Shown here in pieces: positions 52,056-60,836 of a DNA stretch of 64,000 bases. The notes under the pieces are model-generated. The model was not told the DNA's origin. It did not search any database and saw only the letters and a list, made by a program, of their open reading frames with translations. The stretch is from contig NZ_SSBK01000002.1 in assembly GCF_004795035.1 (NCBI RefSeq), forward strand, positions 186,001 to 250,000. Reading direction: 5' to 3'. Position numbers and translations under genes: made by a program. The first letter of the stretch is position 1; every line of letters starts with the position of its first letter. This stretch comes from Streptomyces sp. A0958 (GTDB lineage Bacteria; Actinomycetota; Actinomycetes; Streptomycetales; Streptomycetaceae).

Positions 52056-52988
52056 ATGATTGTGATTCCGGAGGAGTTCGCGCGGACCACCGTCGAGCGG
52101 GAGGGCGAGGTCGGGGCCGCGTGGCTCCGAGAACTGCCCGGCATCGTGGCGGAGTTGGTCGGGCGGTGGGCGTGTGTGCCGGACGGTGAGGTCATGTACG
52201 GGGGTGTCGGGCTCATCGTTCCCGTGCGGCGGCCCGGGACTCCGGCCGCCGTGTTGAAGGTGTCCTTTCCGCATCCCGGTAATGACCATGAACCGGACGC
52301 GTTCGCCGCGTGGGGTGGGCGTGGGGCCGTCGCGCTGTACGAGAGGGACGACGCGCGGTACGCGATGCTGCTGGAGCGGGCCCGGCCGCAGACCCTGGCG
52401 GAGGTGGCGGACGGGGACGAGGTGGTGACGGTTGCCGCGCGGCTCGGGCGGCGGCTGGCCGTGCCCGCGCCGGCCGGGTTGCCCCGGCTGAGCGACCGGG
52501 CCGGGGAATGGGAGGAGGAGCTGCGGAAGGACGCCGCCGAGCTGACGCACGCGCTGCCTCGGCCGGTGCTGGAGGCCGCCCACGCGACCGTACGGGAGCT
52601 GGGCCGGGACCAGCCGGACACCCTTGTGCACGGCGACCTGCACGGCCGGAACATCCTGCGGGCCGAGCGGGAGCCGTGGCTGGCCGTCGATCCCAAGGGG
52701 TATGCGGGCGACCCGGCCTACGACGGTGGCACGTTGTTGAAGTCCCGGGCCTTCAGCCTCGCGGAAGCGGATGACCTGGGCAGGGCCGTTCACCGCATCG
52801 TGGACGTGTTCGCGGACGCCGCCGAGCTCGATCGCGAACGCGTGCGGCGCTGGGCGCAGTTGCACGCCGTGCAGGCCGCGTTCTGGGCACGGCGGCACGG
52901 GTTCCGGGTCGCGCGGGGCGGGCCGGAGCTGGAGTGGATCACCGCGTTCGCGGACCGGCTGGCGGAATTGCTCACCGACCGGCCGTAG
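52056..52988 (+). CDS. Streptomycin-6-kinase-like phosphotransferase
   Basis: A 310-residue APH-fold enzyme resembling the aminoglycoside/hydroxyurea resistance kinases (APH(6)). The catalytic loop is TLVHGDLHGRNIL and the metal motif is WLAVDPKGYAGDPAYD, where DPKG replaces DFG as in that subfamily. It could phosphorylate streptomycin-like sugars or small hydroxy compounds; substrate untested. It starts 30 nt after the second DUF397 gene and may share its transcript. Confidence 0.9.
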   Translation: MIVIPEEFARTTVEREGEVGAAWLRELPGIVAELVGRWACVPDGEVMYGGVGLIVPVRRPGTPAAVLKVSFPHPGNDHEPDAFAAWGGRGAVALYERDDARYAMLLERARPQTLAEVADGDEVVTVAARLGRRLAVPAPAGLPRLSDRAGEWEEELRKDAAELTHALPRPVLEAAHATVRELGRDQPDTLVHGDLHGRNILRAEREPWLAVDPKGYAGDPAYDGGTLLKSRAFSLAEADDLGRAVHRIVDVFADAAELDRERVRRWAQLHAVQAAFWARRHGFRVARGGPELEWITAFADRLAELLTDRP

Positions 52989-53172
52989 GGCCTGACTTCG
53001 TCGGATTCGGGCGGGCGGCTCGCGCGGTCCTGCCCGAGGTGTGTTCGTGATCACAACCTCCCGGCCGGCCCGCGACCTCACGGAACAGGGGCCTCGATCG
53101 TCAGGTCGGGAGAGCGACGTCCCTTCTCGGGGCGACCAGCGGCACTTCCCCCCTCAGAAGCGGAGAAGATTC

Positions 53173-53529
53173 ATGCGCACCGCATACCTCACGGTCACCG
53201 TCCTCGGCGTCTTCTTCAACGGCGCGGCGGCCGTGACCTACCTGATCGGCCACGAATACCCCAAGTCCCAGGCGGACATGAAGGGCATCCCTCGCAAGTA
53301 CGTCCCGGTTCTGGGCATGCTGCTGGCCGCAGGCACCGTGGGACTGCTGGCCGGGCTCGCCATACCGCTCCTCGGCACCCTCGCCGCCTCCGGCCTCATC
53401 CTGTATTTCATCGGCGCGATCATCGCCCATCTGCGGGTGGGCTCCCGCAACATCGTGGGCGGGATCGTGTTCCTCGCCACGGCGGTGGCCGCACTGACGC
53501 TCGGCGTGCTCCACCACGGCGCCTGGTAG
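53173..53529 (+). CDS. DoxX-like membrane protein
   Basis: 118 residues with four hydrophobic helices and the short motif YPKSQADMKGIPRKYVPVLG between the first two, as in DoxX-like (DoxX_2) proteins. GGAG lies 8 nt before the ATG. The biochemical role of this subfamily is unknown. The 184-nt gap upstream shows no gene. Confidence 0.8.
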   Translation: MRTAYLTVTVLGVFFNGAAAVTYLIGHEYPKSQADMKGIPRKYVPVLGMLLAAGTVGLLAGLAIPLLGTLAASGLILYFIGAIIAHLRVGSRNIVGGIVFLATAVAALTLGVLHHGAW

Positions 53530-53562
53530 GCGGCGGGCCCCCACGGGTTCCGCTGCCTGCGC

Positions 53563-53643
53563 CCGTGCCCGCTGCCCGCTGCCCGCCCGCCCGTGCCCGC
53601 TGCCCGCTGCCCGCTGCCCGCTGCCCGCTGCCCGCTGCCCGCT
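53563..53643. repeat. 7-bp tandem repeat (CCCGCTG)
   Basis: About eleven near-perfect copies, with two CCCGTGC/CCCGCC variants, between the DoxX-like gene and the kinase gene. Confidence 0.85.
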
Positions 53644-53743
53644 TGACAGCATGCTGCGGCGCCCAATGGGATGGGCGGGACTCGTCGTGGGCTCACTCCA
53701 CGGCGGGATCGACCGCTATGTGTCGGCTCAACGGGGGGCTGCC

Positions 53744-54922
53744 ATGCAGGAGTTGCGTGCCGCTGATCCAAGAGTGGTCGGTGGCCGGTACCGGCTGCTC
53801 GGGCGGCTGGGCAGCGGCGGGATGGGCACCGTGTTCCTGGGGCGGTCGCCGGGCGGGCGGCTGGTCGCCGTGAAGTGCGTGCACCGGGAGCTCGCCGCCG
53901 ACCCCGAGTTCCGCAGGCGCTTCATCCACGAGTCGGCGGCCGTACGGCAGGTCGGCGGGTTCCACACCGCCCAGGTCGTCGACGCCGACCCCGAGGGCGA
54001 CCCGCCCTGGCTGGTCACCGCCTACAACCCCGGGCCTTCCCTGGCCGAAGCCGTCGCCGCCCACGGGCCGCTGCCCGAGTCGGCGTTGCGGGTGCTCGGC
54101 GCGGGGCTCGCCGAGGCCCTGGACGCCATCCATGCCGCCGGGCTCGTCCACCGCGACCTCAAACCGTCCAACGTCCTGCTCGCCGACGACGGTACCCGCG
54201 TCATCGACTTCGGCACCGCGCGGGCCCTGGACGGGACCGCGATCACCCGTACGCAGGTGGTCGTCGGCACCCCCGGCTACATGGCGCCCGAGCAGATCGC
54301 GGGCGGGGAGATCGGGCCCGCCTGCGACGTGTTCAGCCTCGGTCACGTCCTCGGCCACGCCGCCGGGTGCGCGCCCTTCGGGGAGGGCGGTGACGCGCAG
54401 GTGATGCTCTACCGGGTCATGCACAACGAGCCCGACCTCGCCGCCGTCCCGGAGAGCCTGCGGCCGACGATCGCCGCCTGCCTGGTCCGCGGTCCCGCGG
54501 ACCGGCCGACGCCCGCCCAGCTGCTGGAGCGGTTCGCCCTGCCCGCCGACGCCGAAACGGGCGGGGGCGCGTGGCTGCCGCCGCGATTCCGGGCGGGTGC
54601 GGGCGGGGCGCCGGGCGGAGTGGGGCCGGGTGCGGGCGGGCCGGTTCGGCCCGTCGGGTCCGGTCGGGTCCGGTCCGGTCGGGTCCGGTCCGGTCGGGTC
54701 CGGTCCGGTCGGGTCCGGTCCGGTCGGGTCCGGTCCGGTCGGGTCCGGTTGGGGACTGCCCTGCCCGGCCCTGCCCGGCCCTGCCCGGCCCTGCCCGGCC
54801 CTGCCCGGCCCTGCCCGGCCCTGCCCTGCCCGGCCCTGCCCGGCCCGACCCTGCCCGACCCTGCCCGGCCCGGTCCTGTCCGGCCCGGTCCTGTCCGGAC
54901 GAAACGTCTCGCCCGCCCCTGA
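53744..54922 (+). CDS. Ser/Thr protein kinase with repeat-built tail
   Basis: 392 residues. A Hanks-type kinase domain covers about 10-270: glycine loop LGSGGMGTVFLG, VAVKCV lysine, HRDLKPSNVLL, DFGTA and GTPGYMAPEQ. Relatives usually continue into a membrane helix and sensor domain. Here the last 90 residues are translated tandem repeats instead: GRVRS units, then Leu-Pro-Gly-Pro-Ala-Arg units. The kinase therefore appears soluble with an Arg/Pro tail. GGGGGG lies 5 nt before ATG 53744. It may be a truncated form of a longer receptor kinase. Confidence 0.85.
   Translation: MQELRAADPRVVGGRYRLLGRLGSGGMGTVFLGRSPGGRLVAVKCVHRELAADPEFRRRFIHESAAVRQVGGFHTAQVVDADPEGDPPWLVTAYNPGPSLAEAVAAHGPLPESALRVLGAGLAEALDAIHAAGLVHRDLKPSNVLLADDGTRVIDFGTARALDGTAITRTQVVVGTPGYMAPEQIAGGEIGPACDVFSLGHVLGHAAGCAPFGEGGDAQVMLYRVMHNEPDLAAVPESLRPTIAACLVRGPADRPTPAQLLERFALPADAETGGGAWLPPRFRAGAGGAPGGVGPGAGGPVRPVGSGRVRSGRVRSGRVRSGRVRSGRVRSGRVRLGTALPGPARPCPALPGPARPCPALPCPALPGPTLPDPARPGPVRPGPVRTKRLARP
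54658..54900. repeat. Compound 15-bp and 10-bp tandem repeats
   Basis: Six or so 15-bp units (GGGTCCGGTCCGGTC) lie in frame and encode GRVRS. About twelve 10-bp units (CTGCCCGGCC) follow; their 30-bp super-period encodes a ten-residue pattern. Decayed copies run to 54,900. Both blocks lie in the 3' end of the kinase gene. Confidence 0.9.
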
Positions 54923-54929
54923 CCAGGCA

Positions 54930-54964
54930 TTGTCAACTCCTCACCCCCGGCCGCCGGTTGACAA
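54930..54964. promoter_or_regulatory. Inverted repeat TTGTCAAC-N19-GTTGACAA
   Basis: Perfect 8-bp arms at 54930-54937 and 54957-54964, downstream of the kinase and about 165 nt upstream of the glycanase start. The arms are less GC-rich than the surroundings. It could be an operator or a weak hairpin. Confidence 0.45.
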
Positions 54965-55056
54965 CTCCCCCACACCCGCCGGGCTCCCGACCCAACCCGA
55001 GCCGCCCGCTCCCTTGACGTGCCCCTGACTGAATGGCTTCATGGGAGCGCACCATA

Positions 55057-55072
55057 GTGGGAGCGCTCCCAC
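55057..55072. promoter_or_regulatory. CebR-type operator
   Basis: Perfect palindrome GTGGGAGCGCTCCCAC, containing the 14-bp CebR consensus TGGGAGCGCTCCCA. CebR represses cellulose-use genes in Streptomyces until cellobiose or cellotriose is present. A degraded copy (TGGGAGCGCACCAT) lies just upstream at 55042-55055. The perfect box is 56 nt before the glycanase start. Confidence 0.92.
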
Positions 55073-55127
55073 TTCGCAGCGATCCGCCCTTCTCCTCCCC
55101 CATCTCCTCCCCACTTCTGGAGCCGCA

Positions 55128-56780
55128 GTGAGAACAGCGAGACGTACAGCGAAGAGCACCGCCTCCGTCATCCTCACCGTCCTGTCCACCCTCCTCGGGT
55201 TCCTCGCCCTCGGCGGCCTCGCCCCGGCGCAGGCCGCGTCCTCCGCCGCCGCCGGTCTCCACATCAGCGACGGCCGGCTGGTCGAGGGCAACGGCAACGA
55301 CTTCGTCATGCGCGGGGTCAACCACGCCCACGCCTGGTACCCGGGTGAGACCCAGTCACTGGCCGACATCAAGGCGACCGGCGCCAACACCGTCCGTGTC
55401 GTGCTGTCCGACGGCTACCGCTGGAGCAAGAACAGCCCCGAGGACGTGGCGGCCGTCATCGCCCAGTGCAAGGCCAACCGGCTCATCTGCGTACTGGAGG
55501 TGCACGACACCACCGGGTACGGGGAGGACTCCGCCGCCGGCACGCTGGACCACGCGGCCGACTACTGGATCAGCCTCAAGGACGTCCTCGCCGGCCAGCA
55601 GGACTACGTCATCATCGACATCGGCAACGAGCCCTGGGGCAACACCGACCCGGCCGGCTGGACCGCGCCCACCACCGCCGCGATCCAGAAGCTGCGCGCC
55701 GCCGGGTTCGCGCACACGATCATGATCGACGCGCCCAACTGGGGCCAGGACTGGCAGGGCGTCATGCGGGACAACGCCCAGGCGATCTACGACGCCGACT
55801 CCACCGGCAACCTCCTCTTCTCGATCCACATGTACAGCGTCTACGACACCGCCCAGAAGGTCACCGACTACCTGAACGCGTTCGTCGACGCCGGACTCCC
55901 GCTCGTCATCGGTGAGTTCGGCGGGCCCGCCGACCAGTACGGCGACCCGGACGAGGACACGATGATGGCCGACGCCGAGCAGCTCGGGCTCGGTTACATC
56001 GCCTGGTCCTGGAGCGGCAACACCGACCCCGTCCTCGACCTGACCATCGACTTCGACCCGACGCGGCTCAGCTCCTGGGGCGAGCGCGTCTTCCACGGCG
56101 CCAACGGCATCGCCCAGACCTCCCGCGAGGCCACCGTCTTCGGCGGCGCCTCCGAGGACACCGAGGCCCCGACCGCCCCCGGCACCCCGGCCGCCTCCGC
56201 CGTGACGGACACCTCCGTGACCCTGACCTGGGCCGCTTCCTCCGACAACGTTGCCGTCGCCGGGTACGACGTCGTCCGCGTCAGCGGTGCCACGGCGACC
56301 GCCGTCGCCGCCTCCGCCGGGACCAGCGTCACCGTCACCGGCCTCACGGCCGACACCGCGTACTCCTTCGCGGTCTACGCGCGCGACGCCGCCGGCAACC
56401 GTTCGGCGCGCTCGGCCGCCGTGAGCGTCACGACGGACAAGGGCCCCACCGCCCCGGCCGGCAGCTGCTCGGTGGGCTACAAGGTCGTCGGCGAGTGGCC
56501 GGGCGGCTTCCAGGGCGAGATCACCATCCGCAACACCGGCACCGCGGCCATCGACGGCTGGACGCTCGGATTCGCCTTCGCCAACGGCCAGACCATCACC
56601 AACATGTGGGGCGGAACGCCGACCCAGACCGGCGGTTCGGTGAGCGTCGTGCCGGCCTCGTACACCTCCGCGATCGCCGCGAACGGCTCGGTGACCGTCG
56701 GCTTCACCGGCAACCAGAACGGTACGAACGCCGCGCCGGCCGCGTTCACCCTCAGCGGCGCCGCCTGCACCGCGGGCTGA
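55128..56780 (+). CDS. Secreted GH5 glycanase with FN3 and CBM2 domains
   Basis: 550 residues. A twin-arginine-like signal region (RTARRTAKSTAS, hydrophobic core, AQA) spans about 1-38. The GH5 domain covers about 42-335: the general acid Glu is in IIDIGNEPWGN and the nucleophile Glu in LVIGEFGGPAD. The sequence resembles GH5 mannanases (RGVNHAHAWY, NTVRVVLSDGYRW). A fibronectin type III domain (about 345-430) and a C-terminal family 2 cellulose-binding module (about 445-550, with the Cys pair near each end) follow. It degrades mannan or cellulose outside the cell. The start is GTG 55128 with GGAG 5 nt away. The CebR-type box predicts induction by cello-oligosaccharides. Confidence 0.93.
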   Translation: MRTARRTAKSTASVILTVLSTLLGFLALGGLAPAQAASSAAAGLHISDGRLVEGNGNDFVMRGVNHAHAWYPGETQSLADIKATGANTVRVVLSDGYRWSKNSPEDVAAVIAQCKANRLICVLEVHDTTGYGEDSAAGTLDHAADYWISLKDVLAGQQDYVIIDIGNEPWGNTDPAGWTAPTTAAIQKLRAAGFAHTIMIDAPNWGQDWQGVMRDNAQAIYDADSTGNLLFSIHMYSVYDTAQKVTDYLNAFVDAGLPLVIGEFGGPADQYGDPDEDTMMADAEQLGLGYIAWSWSGNTDPVLDLTIDFDPTRLSSWGERVFHGANGIAQTSREATVFGGASEDTEAPTAPGTPAASAVTDTSVTLTWAASSDNVAVAGYDVVRVSGATATAVAASAGTSVTVTGLTADTAYSFAVYARDAAGNRSARSAAVSVTTDKGPTAPAGSCSVGYKVVGEWPGGFQGEITIRNTGTAAIDGWTLGFAFANGQTITNMWGGTPTQTGGSVSVVPASYTSAIAANGSVTVGFTGNQNGTNAAPAAFTLSGAACTAG

Positions 56781-56789
56781 GTCGACACC

Positions 56790-56823
56790 GTGCCTCCGTA
56801 GAGCCGCGGCGCTACGGAGGCAC
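56790..56823 (+). terminator. Terminator after the GH5 gene
   Basis: A perfect 12-bp stem GTGCCTCCGTAG/CTACGGAGGCAC with a 10-nt loop, 10 nt after the stop. A partial copy of loop and right arm repeats at about 56,833-56,858. Confidence 0.75.
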
Positions 56824-56869
56824 GCACGTCGGCAGAGCCGCGGCGCTGCGGAGGCACGCGCGTCGGCCG

Positions 56870-57490
56870 TCAGTCGGTGACAGTGACGGTGACGGTCGTG
56901 GTGGCGCACTCGTACGTCAGGAACGCCGCCCCGCTGCCCAGAACCGTATGGTCCGTGAGGGACCAGGCCATCGGGTCGAACGTGGCCTTCCGCCCGAACA
57001 GCGGGATGCCCGCGCCGATCGTCGTCGGGCTCAGCTTCATGATCAGCGTGTCGATCTCCGGGTAGAGGGCACCGGCCAGTTCGCCGCCGCCGACCAGCCA
57101 GAGGTCCTTGCCGTCCTCCTGCTTCAGCTCCCGCACCTTCGCGACCGGGTCGCCCGCGACGATCTCCACGGCGGGGTCGGGGCTCTCGCCCAGGGTGCGG
57201 GAGAACACCAGGTGCCGCAGATGCGGGTAGGCGTCCGTGACTCCGGCGTCGAGACCCACCTCGTACGACCGCCGGCCTTCGAGGACCGTGTCGAAGTGCG
57301 TGCCCTCCGCCGTGACGGAGAGCGCGGCCCGTGCCGGGCCGGGCAGGGTCTCCGGGTACGTGGCGATCAGGTGCCCCAGGTAGTCATCCGGAATGGGCCA
57401 GAAGCCGTCCGGTCCGGTGGGATCGGAGCCGTCCGGGCCTGCGATGAAGCCGTCGAGGGTGGCGGCGATGAAGTACACGAGCTTGCGCAC
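56870..57490 (-). CDS. Dihydrofolate-reductase-fold protein (RibD C-terminal type)
   Basis: A 206-residue NADPH-dependent reductase-like protein. It starts KLVYFIAATLDGFIAGPDG and carries GRRSYEVGL, HLVFSRTL and the cofactor loop LWLVGGGELAGAL, typical of the DHFR/RibD-C superfamily. The physiological substrate is unknown. The start is GTG 57490 with AAAGG 6 nt upstream. The gene ends in a run of Thr-Val pairs encoded by GTGACG-like hexamers. Confidence 0.9.
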   Translation of the reverse strand: MRKLVYFIAATLDGFIAGPDGSDPTGPDGFWPIPDDYLGHLIATYPETLPGPARAALSVTAEGTHFDTVLEGRRSYEVGLDAGVTDAYPHLRHLVFSRTLGESPDPAVEIVAGDPVAKVRELKQEDGKDLWLVGGGELAGALYPEIDTLIMKLSPTTIGAGIPLFGRKATFDPMAWSLTDHTVLGSGAAFLTYECATTTVTVTVTD

Positions 57491-57606
57491 GTACGGCCTT
57501 TCGTCCGGTGGCGGCCTCCGCGCGTCGGGGCCGTCGGCCGCCATGGTCGGCGAGGCGTTCCGGACGCGCAACGGGAATCACGCCCTCCGGGGCCGAAGGC
57601 CAGGTC

Positions 57607-57816
57607 CTACGGGGTGTCCCGGACCACCGCGTACAGCGCCGGGGCGATCACCGCGAACACGCGGTAGGCCAGGTCGGCCGGGGACTCGGCGCCGCCGCCG
57701 GCGCTCCGGCGGTGCAGTCCGGTCCGCGTTCTCCCCGTCCCGTTGGACCAGCCTCCTCCGACAGGTCCCAACCCACCGGGATTTGGATAGAGTGCCGTGT
57801 CTGCAGCAGCGCACAT
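57607..57816 (-). CDS. Small hypothetical protein
   Basis: A 69-codon frame. The end (ESPADLAYRVFAVIAPALYA) reads like a native hydrophobic C-terminus. The front is Gly-rich and poorly protein-like, so the true start may be internal. No good ribosome site. Confidence 0.35.
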   Translation of the reverse strand: MCAAADTALYPNPGGLGPVGGGWSNGTGRTRTGLHRRSAGGGAESPADLAYRVFAVIAPALYAVVRDTP

Positions 57817-57997
57817 TTACGTGGACAAGCCCCCCAGGGGGCGGCAGGTCTGCGTCACCACGGGTACGGGGCACATGGCGCTCATGACGTACCAGGGCCG
57901 CTCCCCCGAGGACTCGCCCAGCGACTACATCACGATCGGCATGACGGTCCGGCGCAACGCGGCCGGCTGGACCCGCCGGGCCGCTGGGCCGCCGGGC
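57797..57997 (+). pseudogene. Possible gene fragment
   Basis: From GTG 57797 about 60 codons look coding, with third positions mostly G/C (HIYVDKPPRGRQVCVTTGTG, then SPSDYITIGMTVRR). Past about 57,975 the frame runs antisense into the next gene and loses that character. No ribosome site. It looks like the front of a protein whose rest is gone. Not identified. Confidence 0.3.
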
Positions 57998-58351
57998 TCA
58001 GGGTGTGCGGCGGGTGCCGGCGCGGCGGGCCCGTACGTAGAAGGCGCAGGCCGCCGCCGCCGCGAGGACCAGCACCACCGACCAGACGGCGGCCCGGCCG
58101 CCGTGGTCGTAGAGCGCCGAGCCGGCCAGGAACACCAGGGCGGGGACGAATTGGAGGACGACCCACAGGGCGAACAGGCCGACGGCCACCCGCAGGATGA
58201 ACCCGATGCCCGGATTCTTCCGGCTGCGCAACTCCGCCTGCAGCCGGGCGATCTCCTCGGTCATGCGGGCCTGGGAGGCTTCCAAGGCGGCCAGGCGGGC
58301 GTCGGTGTCGGGGGTCTCGTGAGAGGCGTCGTAGGGGCCGTTCATGGTCAT
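57998..58351 (-). CDS. Small protein with coiled coil and two membrane helices
   Basis: 117 residues. A heptad-like helix (RLAALEASQARMTEEIARLQ) precedes a hydrophobic segment (about 50-67), a second one (about 88-105) and a basic tail. ATG 58351 and ATG 58345 are both possible; neither has a strong ribosome site. It resembles small coiled-coil membrane proteins. Function unknown. Confidence 0.7.
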   Translation of the reverse strand: MTMNGPYDASHETPDTDARLAALEASQARMTEEIARLQAELRSRKNPGIGFILRVAVGLFALWVVLQFVPALVFLAGSALYDHGGRAAVWSVVLVLAAAAACAFYVRARRAGTRRTP

Positions 58352-58542
58352 GACTCTAGGCGGTGCGGAGTGTGTCGGGCTCGTACGTGGAGCGCGGTCT
58401 CGGGAACGTCGCTGCCTTCAGCTCGACCGCGGGGTCCGAGATCGCGGTCGGCATCGACGATCGGCGCACTGCGGCGGGCTGACCCGTCGAGTCCCTTCGG
58501 CGCTTGCGGAACGGGCCCCCGGGGCCGGCGCCCCCGTAAGCC

Positions 58543-59118
58543 TCAGCCCGTGATCAGCCGCTGGAGCGCCGGGGCGTAGAGGTCCGCGATGTGCTCCGGG
58601 GTCGCCTGCGCGCCCGCGCCCTCGCGGTGGAGGCTCAACGTCGCTCCCAGCCCCAGCAGGTGGCCGGCCAGGAGCTCCGCGCGCAGGGCGCGGTCCGTGC
58701 CGGGGAGGCGGGCGGTGAGCGCGTCGGTGACCTGTTCGTGGAAGCGGTCGCGCAGCAGGGAGCGTTCGTCCTGGTTGCCGAGGGAGAAGACGACGCGCAG
58801 CAGCGGGTCCGACTGGGCCGCGCGGCGGCGGGTCACCAGGGTGACGACCATGTGGCGGCCCAGTACGTCGAGCGGGGCGTCGAAGAGTTCGGCGGCGGCC
58901 GGGCCGAAGTCGGCCACGGTGTTGAAGAGTTCTTCCTTGCGGCCGAAGTGCTTGACCACGAGGGACGGGCTCACCCCGGCGTCGGCCGCGATCCGGCGGA
59001 TCGTCACCTCCGCGTACGGGCGCTGGGTGAACGCCCGCCGGGCCGCACGCAGGATGGCGCCCCGCCCCGTGCCGGTGTCCGTGGCCGGGGTCGCCGTGGT
59101 GGCCTGGCCGCCGGTCAT
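58543..59118 (-). CDS. TetR-family transcriptional regulator
   Basis: A 191-residue repressor. The N-terminal helix-turn-helix is VTIRRIAADAGVSPSLVVKH (about 37-56); the C-terminal ligand domain is variable. The start overlaps the stop of the MFS exporter (ATGA), so it is co-transcribed with the gene it probably controls. An operator-like inverted repeat lies before the MFS gene. Confidence 0.93.
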   Translation of the reverse strand: MTGGQATTATPATDTGTGRGAILRAARRAFTQRPYAEVTIRRIAADAGVSPSLVVKHFGRKEELFNTVADFGPAAAELFDAPLDVLGRHMVVTLVTRRRAAQSDPLLRVVFSLGNQDERSLLRDRFHEQVTDALTARLPGTDRALRAELLAGHLLGLGATLSLHREGAGAQATPEHIADLYAPALQRLITG

Positions 59119-60626
59119 GCGCCCTCCTGGATTCCTGCCGTCCGCGCACCGCCCTTCCGGGTGCCCGGCGCCTTGCGGCTCCCCTCGACCGTACCCGCCC
59201 CGGACGGCTTCCGGCCCGGCAGGAACAGCGTGACGGCCAGGGCGGCGAGTGCCGCGCCCGCCGCGATCACGAAGACCAGCTGGTACGCGTGGAGGGTCGG
59301 GGCGGTCCTGCCCCCGGCCTGGAAGGTGATGTTGGCCAGGACGGCGGCGACCGTGGCGCTGCAGAAGGCCTGGCCGATCGAGCGCATGAGGGTGTTCAGA
59401 CCGTTGGCCGCCCCGGTCTCACTGACCGGGACTCCGCGCATCACGAGGGCGGGCAGCGCCGAGTACGCGATGGCCGTGCCGGAGGCGACGACCGTGGCGC
59501 CCACGATGATGAGCCAGAGGCTGTGGCTGGTGAAGTACCGCACCCCGTAACCGGCGGCGATGATTCCGGCCGCCAGCGCAAGGCTGACCTTGGGGCCGTG
59601 CTTGGCGGATATCCGGGCGGAGACGGGCGAGAGCGCCACCATCGACACGCCGCCCGGCAGCAGGCACAGTCCGCTGACGACGAGCGAGGCGCCGAGCCCG
59701 TAGCCGGTGGCCTTCGGCTCCTGCACCATCTGGGCGGTGACCAGCGAGTTCGCGTAGAAGGCGAAGCCGATCAGGAGGGCGGCGATGTTGGTGAGCAGGA
59801 CGGCCGGGCGGGCGGAGATCCGCAGGTCGACCATGGGCGTCGTGACGCGCAGCTCGTACGCCCCCCACACCAGCGCCACCACCACGGCCCCCACGAGCAG
59901 GCCCAGGGTCCGGCCCGAGGTCCAGCCCCAGTCGCCGCCCTGCGTCACCGCGAGCAGCAGGCAGACCAGCGCGCCGGACAGGCCGAGGGCGCCGAGCGCG
60001 TCGAAGCGGCCGCGGGTGCGCAGCGGGGACTCCGGGACGAACGCCAGCACGAGCACGATGTCGATGAGGCCGATAACGCCGGAGACCCAGAACATGGCGT
60101 GCCAGTTGAAGTTCTCCACGACGAGCGCGGCGATCGGCAGGCCGACGGCGGCGCCGATGCCGAGGGTGGAGCTCATCAGGGCGACGGCGGACAGGACGCG
60201 CTCGGGCGGCAGTTCGTCGCGCAGGATGCTGATGCCCAGCGGTACGACGGCGATGGCGGCGCCCTGGAGGGCGCGGCCGGTGATCAGCACGCCGATGTGG
60301 GAGCTCGCCCCGCAGAGCACCGAGCCCACCACCAGGACGGCGAGTGAGGCGACGAGCACCCGCCGCTTGCCGTACATGTCGCCGACCCGGCCGAGGACCG
60401 GGGTGAAGACCGCGCCGGTGAGCAGGGTGACGGTGACCAGCCAGCTCGCGGCGGCCGGGGTGGCGCCGGTCAGTGCGGGGATGTGCGGGAGCAGGGGGAC
60501 GACGATCGTCTGCATGACCGCGACGACGACCCCGCAGAAGGCCAGCACGCCCACCGCGAAGCGCGGGTGCGGGGCCTGGACCGCGGGGGTCGTGGGGGCG
60601 GCGGGGGCGGGTATGTCCGCGGGCAT
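59115..60626 (-). CDS. MFS drug-efflux transporter (DHA2-type)
   Basis: A 503-residue exporter with 14 predicted helices. Family motifs include GRVGDMYGKRRVL (motif A) after helix 2 and GRALQGAAIAVVPLGISILR (motif B). The C-terminal tail is basic. It probably exports a toxic or antibiotic compound by proton exchange. GGAG lies 4 nt before ATG 60626. It forms an operon with the TetR gene. Confidence 0.94.
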   Translation of the reverse strand: MPADIPAPAAPTTPAVQAPHPRFAVGVLAFCGVVVAVMQTIVVPLLPHIPALTGATPAAASWLVTVTLLTGAVFTPVLGRVGDMYGKRRVLVASLAVLVVGSVLCGASSHIGVLITGRALQGAAIAVVPLGISILRDELPPERVLSAVALMSSTLGIGAAVGLPIAALVVENFNWHAMFWVSGVIGLIDIVLVLAFVPESPLRTRGRFDALGALGLSGALVCLLLAVTQGGDWGWTSGRTLGLLVGAVVVALVWGAYELRVTTPMVDLRISARPAVLLTNIAALLIGFAFYANSLVTAQMVQEPKATGYGLGASLVVSGLCLLPGGVSMVALSPVSARISAKHGPKVSLALAAGIIAAGYGVRYFTSHSLWLIIVGATVVASGTAIAYSALPALVMRGVPVSETGAANGLNTLMRSIGQAFCSATVAAVLANITFQAGGRTAPTLHAYQLVFVIAAGAALAALAVTLFLPGRKPSGAGTVEGSRKAPGTRKGGARTAGIQEGA

Positions 60627-60665
60627 GTTTCTCCGTTGCGGTGGTCGACTACGGGGATGGGTGCA

Positions 60666-60710
60666 GGGGTGCACAGCTGTTCACCTTCAGGGTAAACGCC
60701 TGTGCACCCC
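60666..60710. promoter_or_regulatory. Inverted repeats upstream of the MFS-TetR operon
   Basis: Outer arms GGGGTGCACAG and CTGTGCACCCC (11 bp, perfect) flank an inner imperfect palindrome GTTCACCTTCAGGGTAAAC, whose centre is of the form TetR proteins bind. The block ends 40 nt before the MFS start, which suits autoregulation. Confidence 0.75.
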
Positions 60711-60836
60711 CTCGGCGACGGGAGGCCGGAAGCCCGGGTTAGCCTCGATCCGGGCGCCGGTGCGGCGCTGGGCGCGGGGCGCGACGGAGTGCGCCCGGCG
60801 CGCCCCATGACGTTGACGAAGGCGGAGGTGGCTGCG

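Noticed and set aside
53041..53172. In-frame upstream extension of the DoxX-like gene
   Set aside because: The extension is charged and not membrane-like, and a ribosome site precedes the ATG at 53173.
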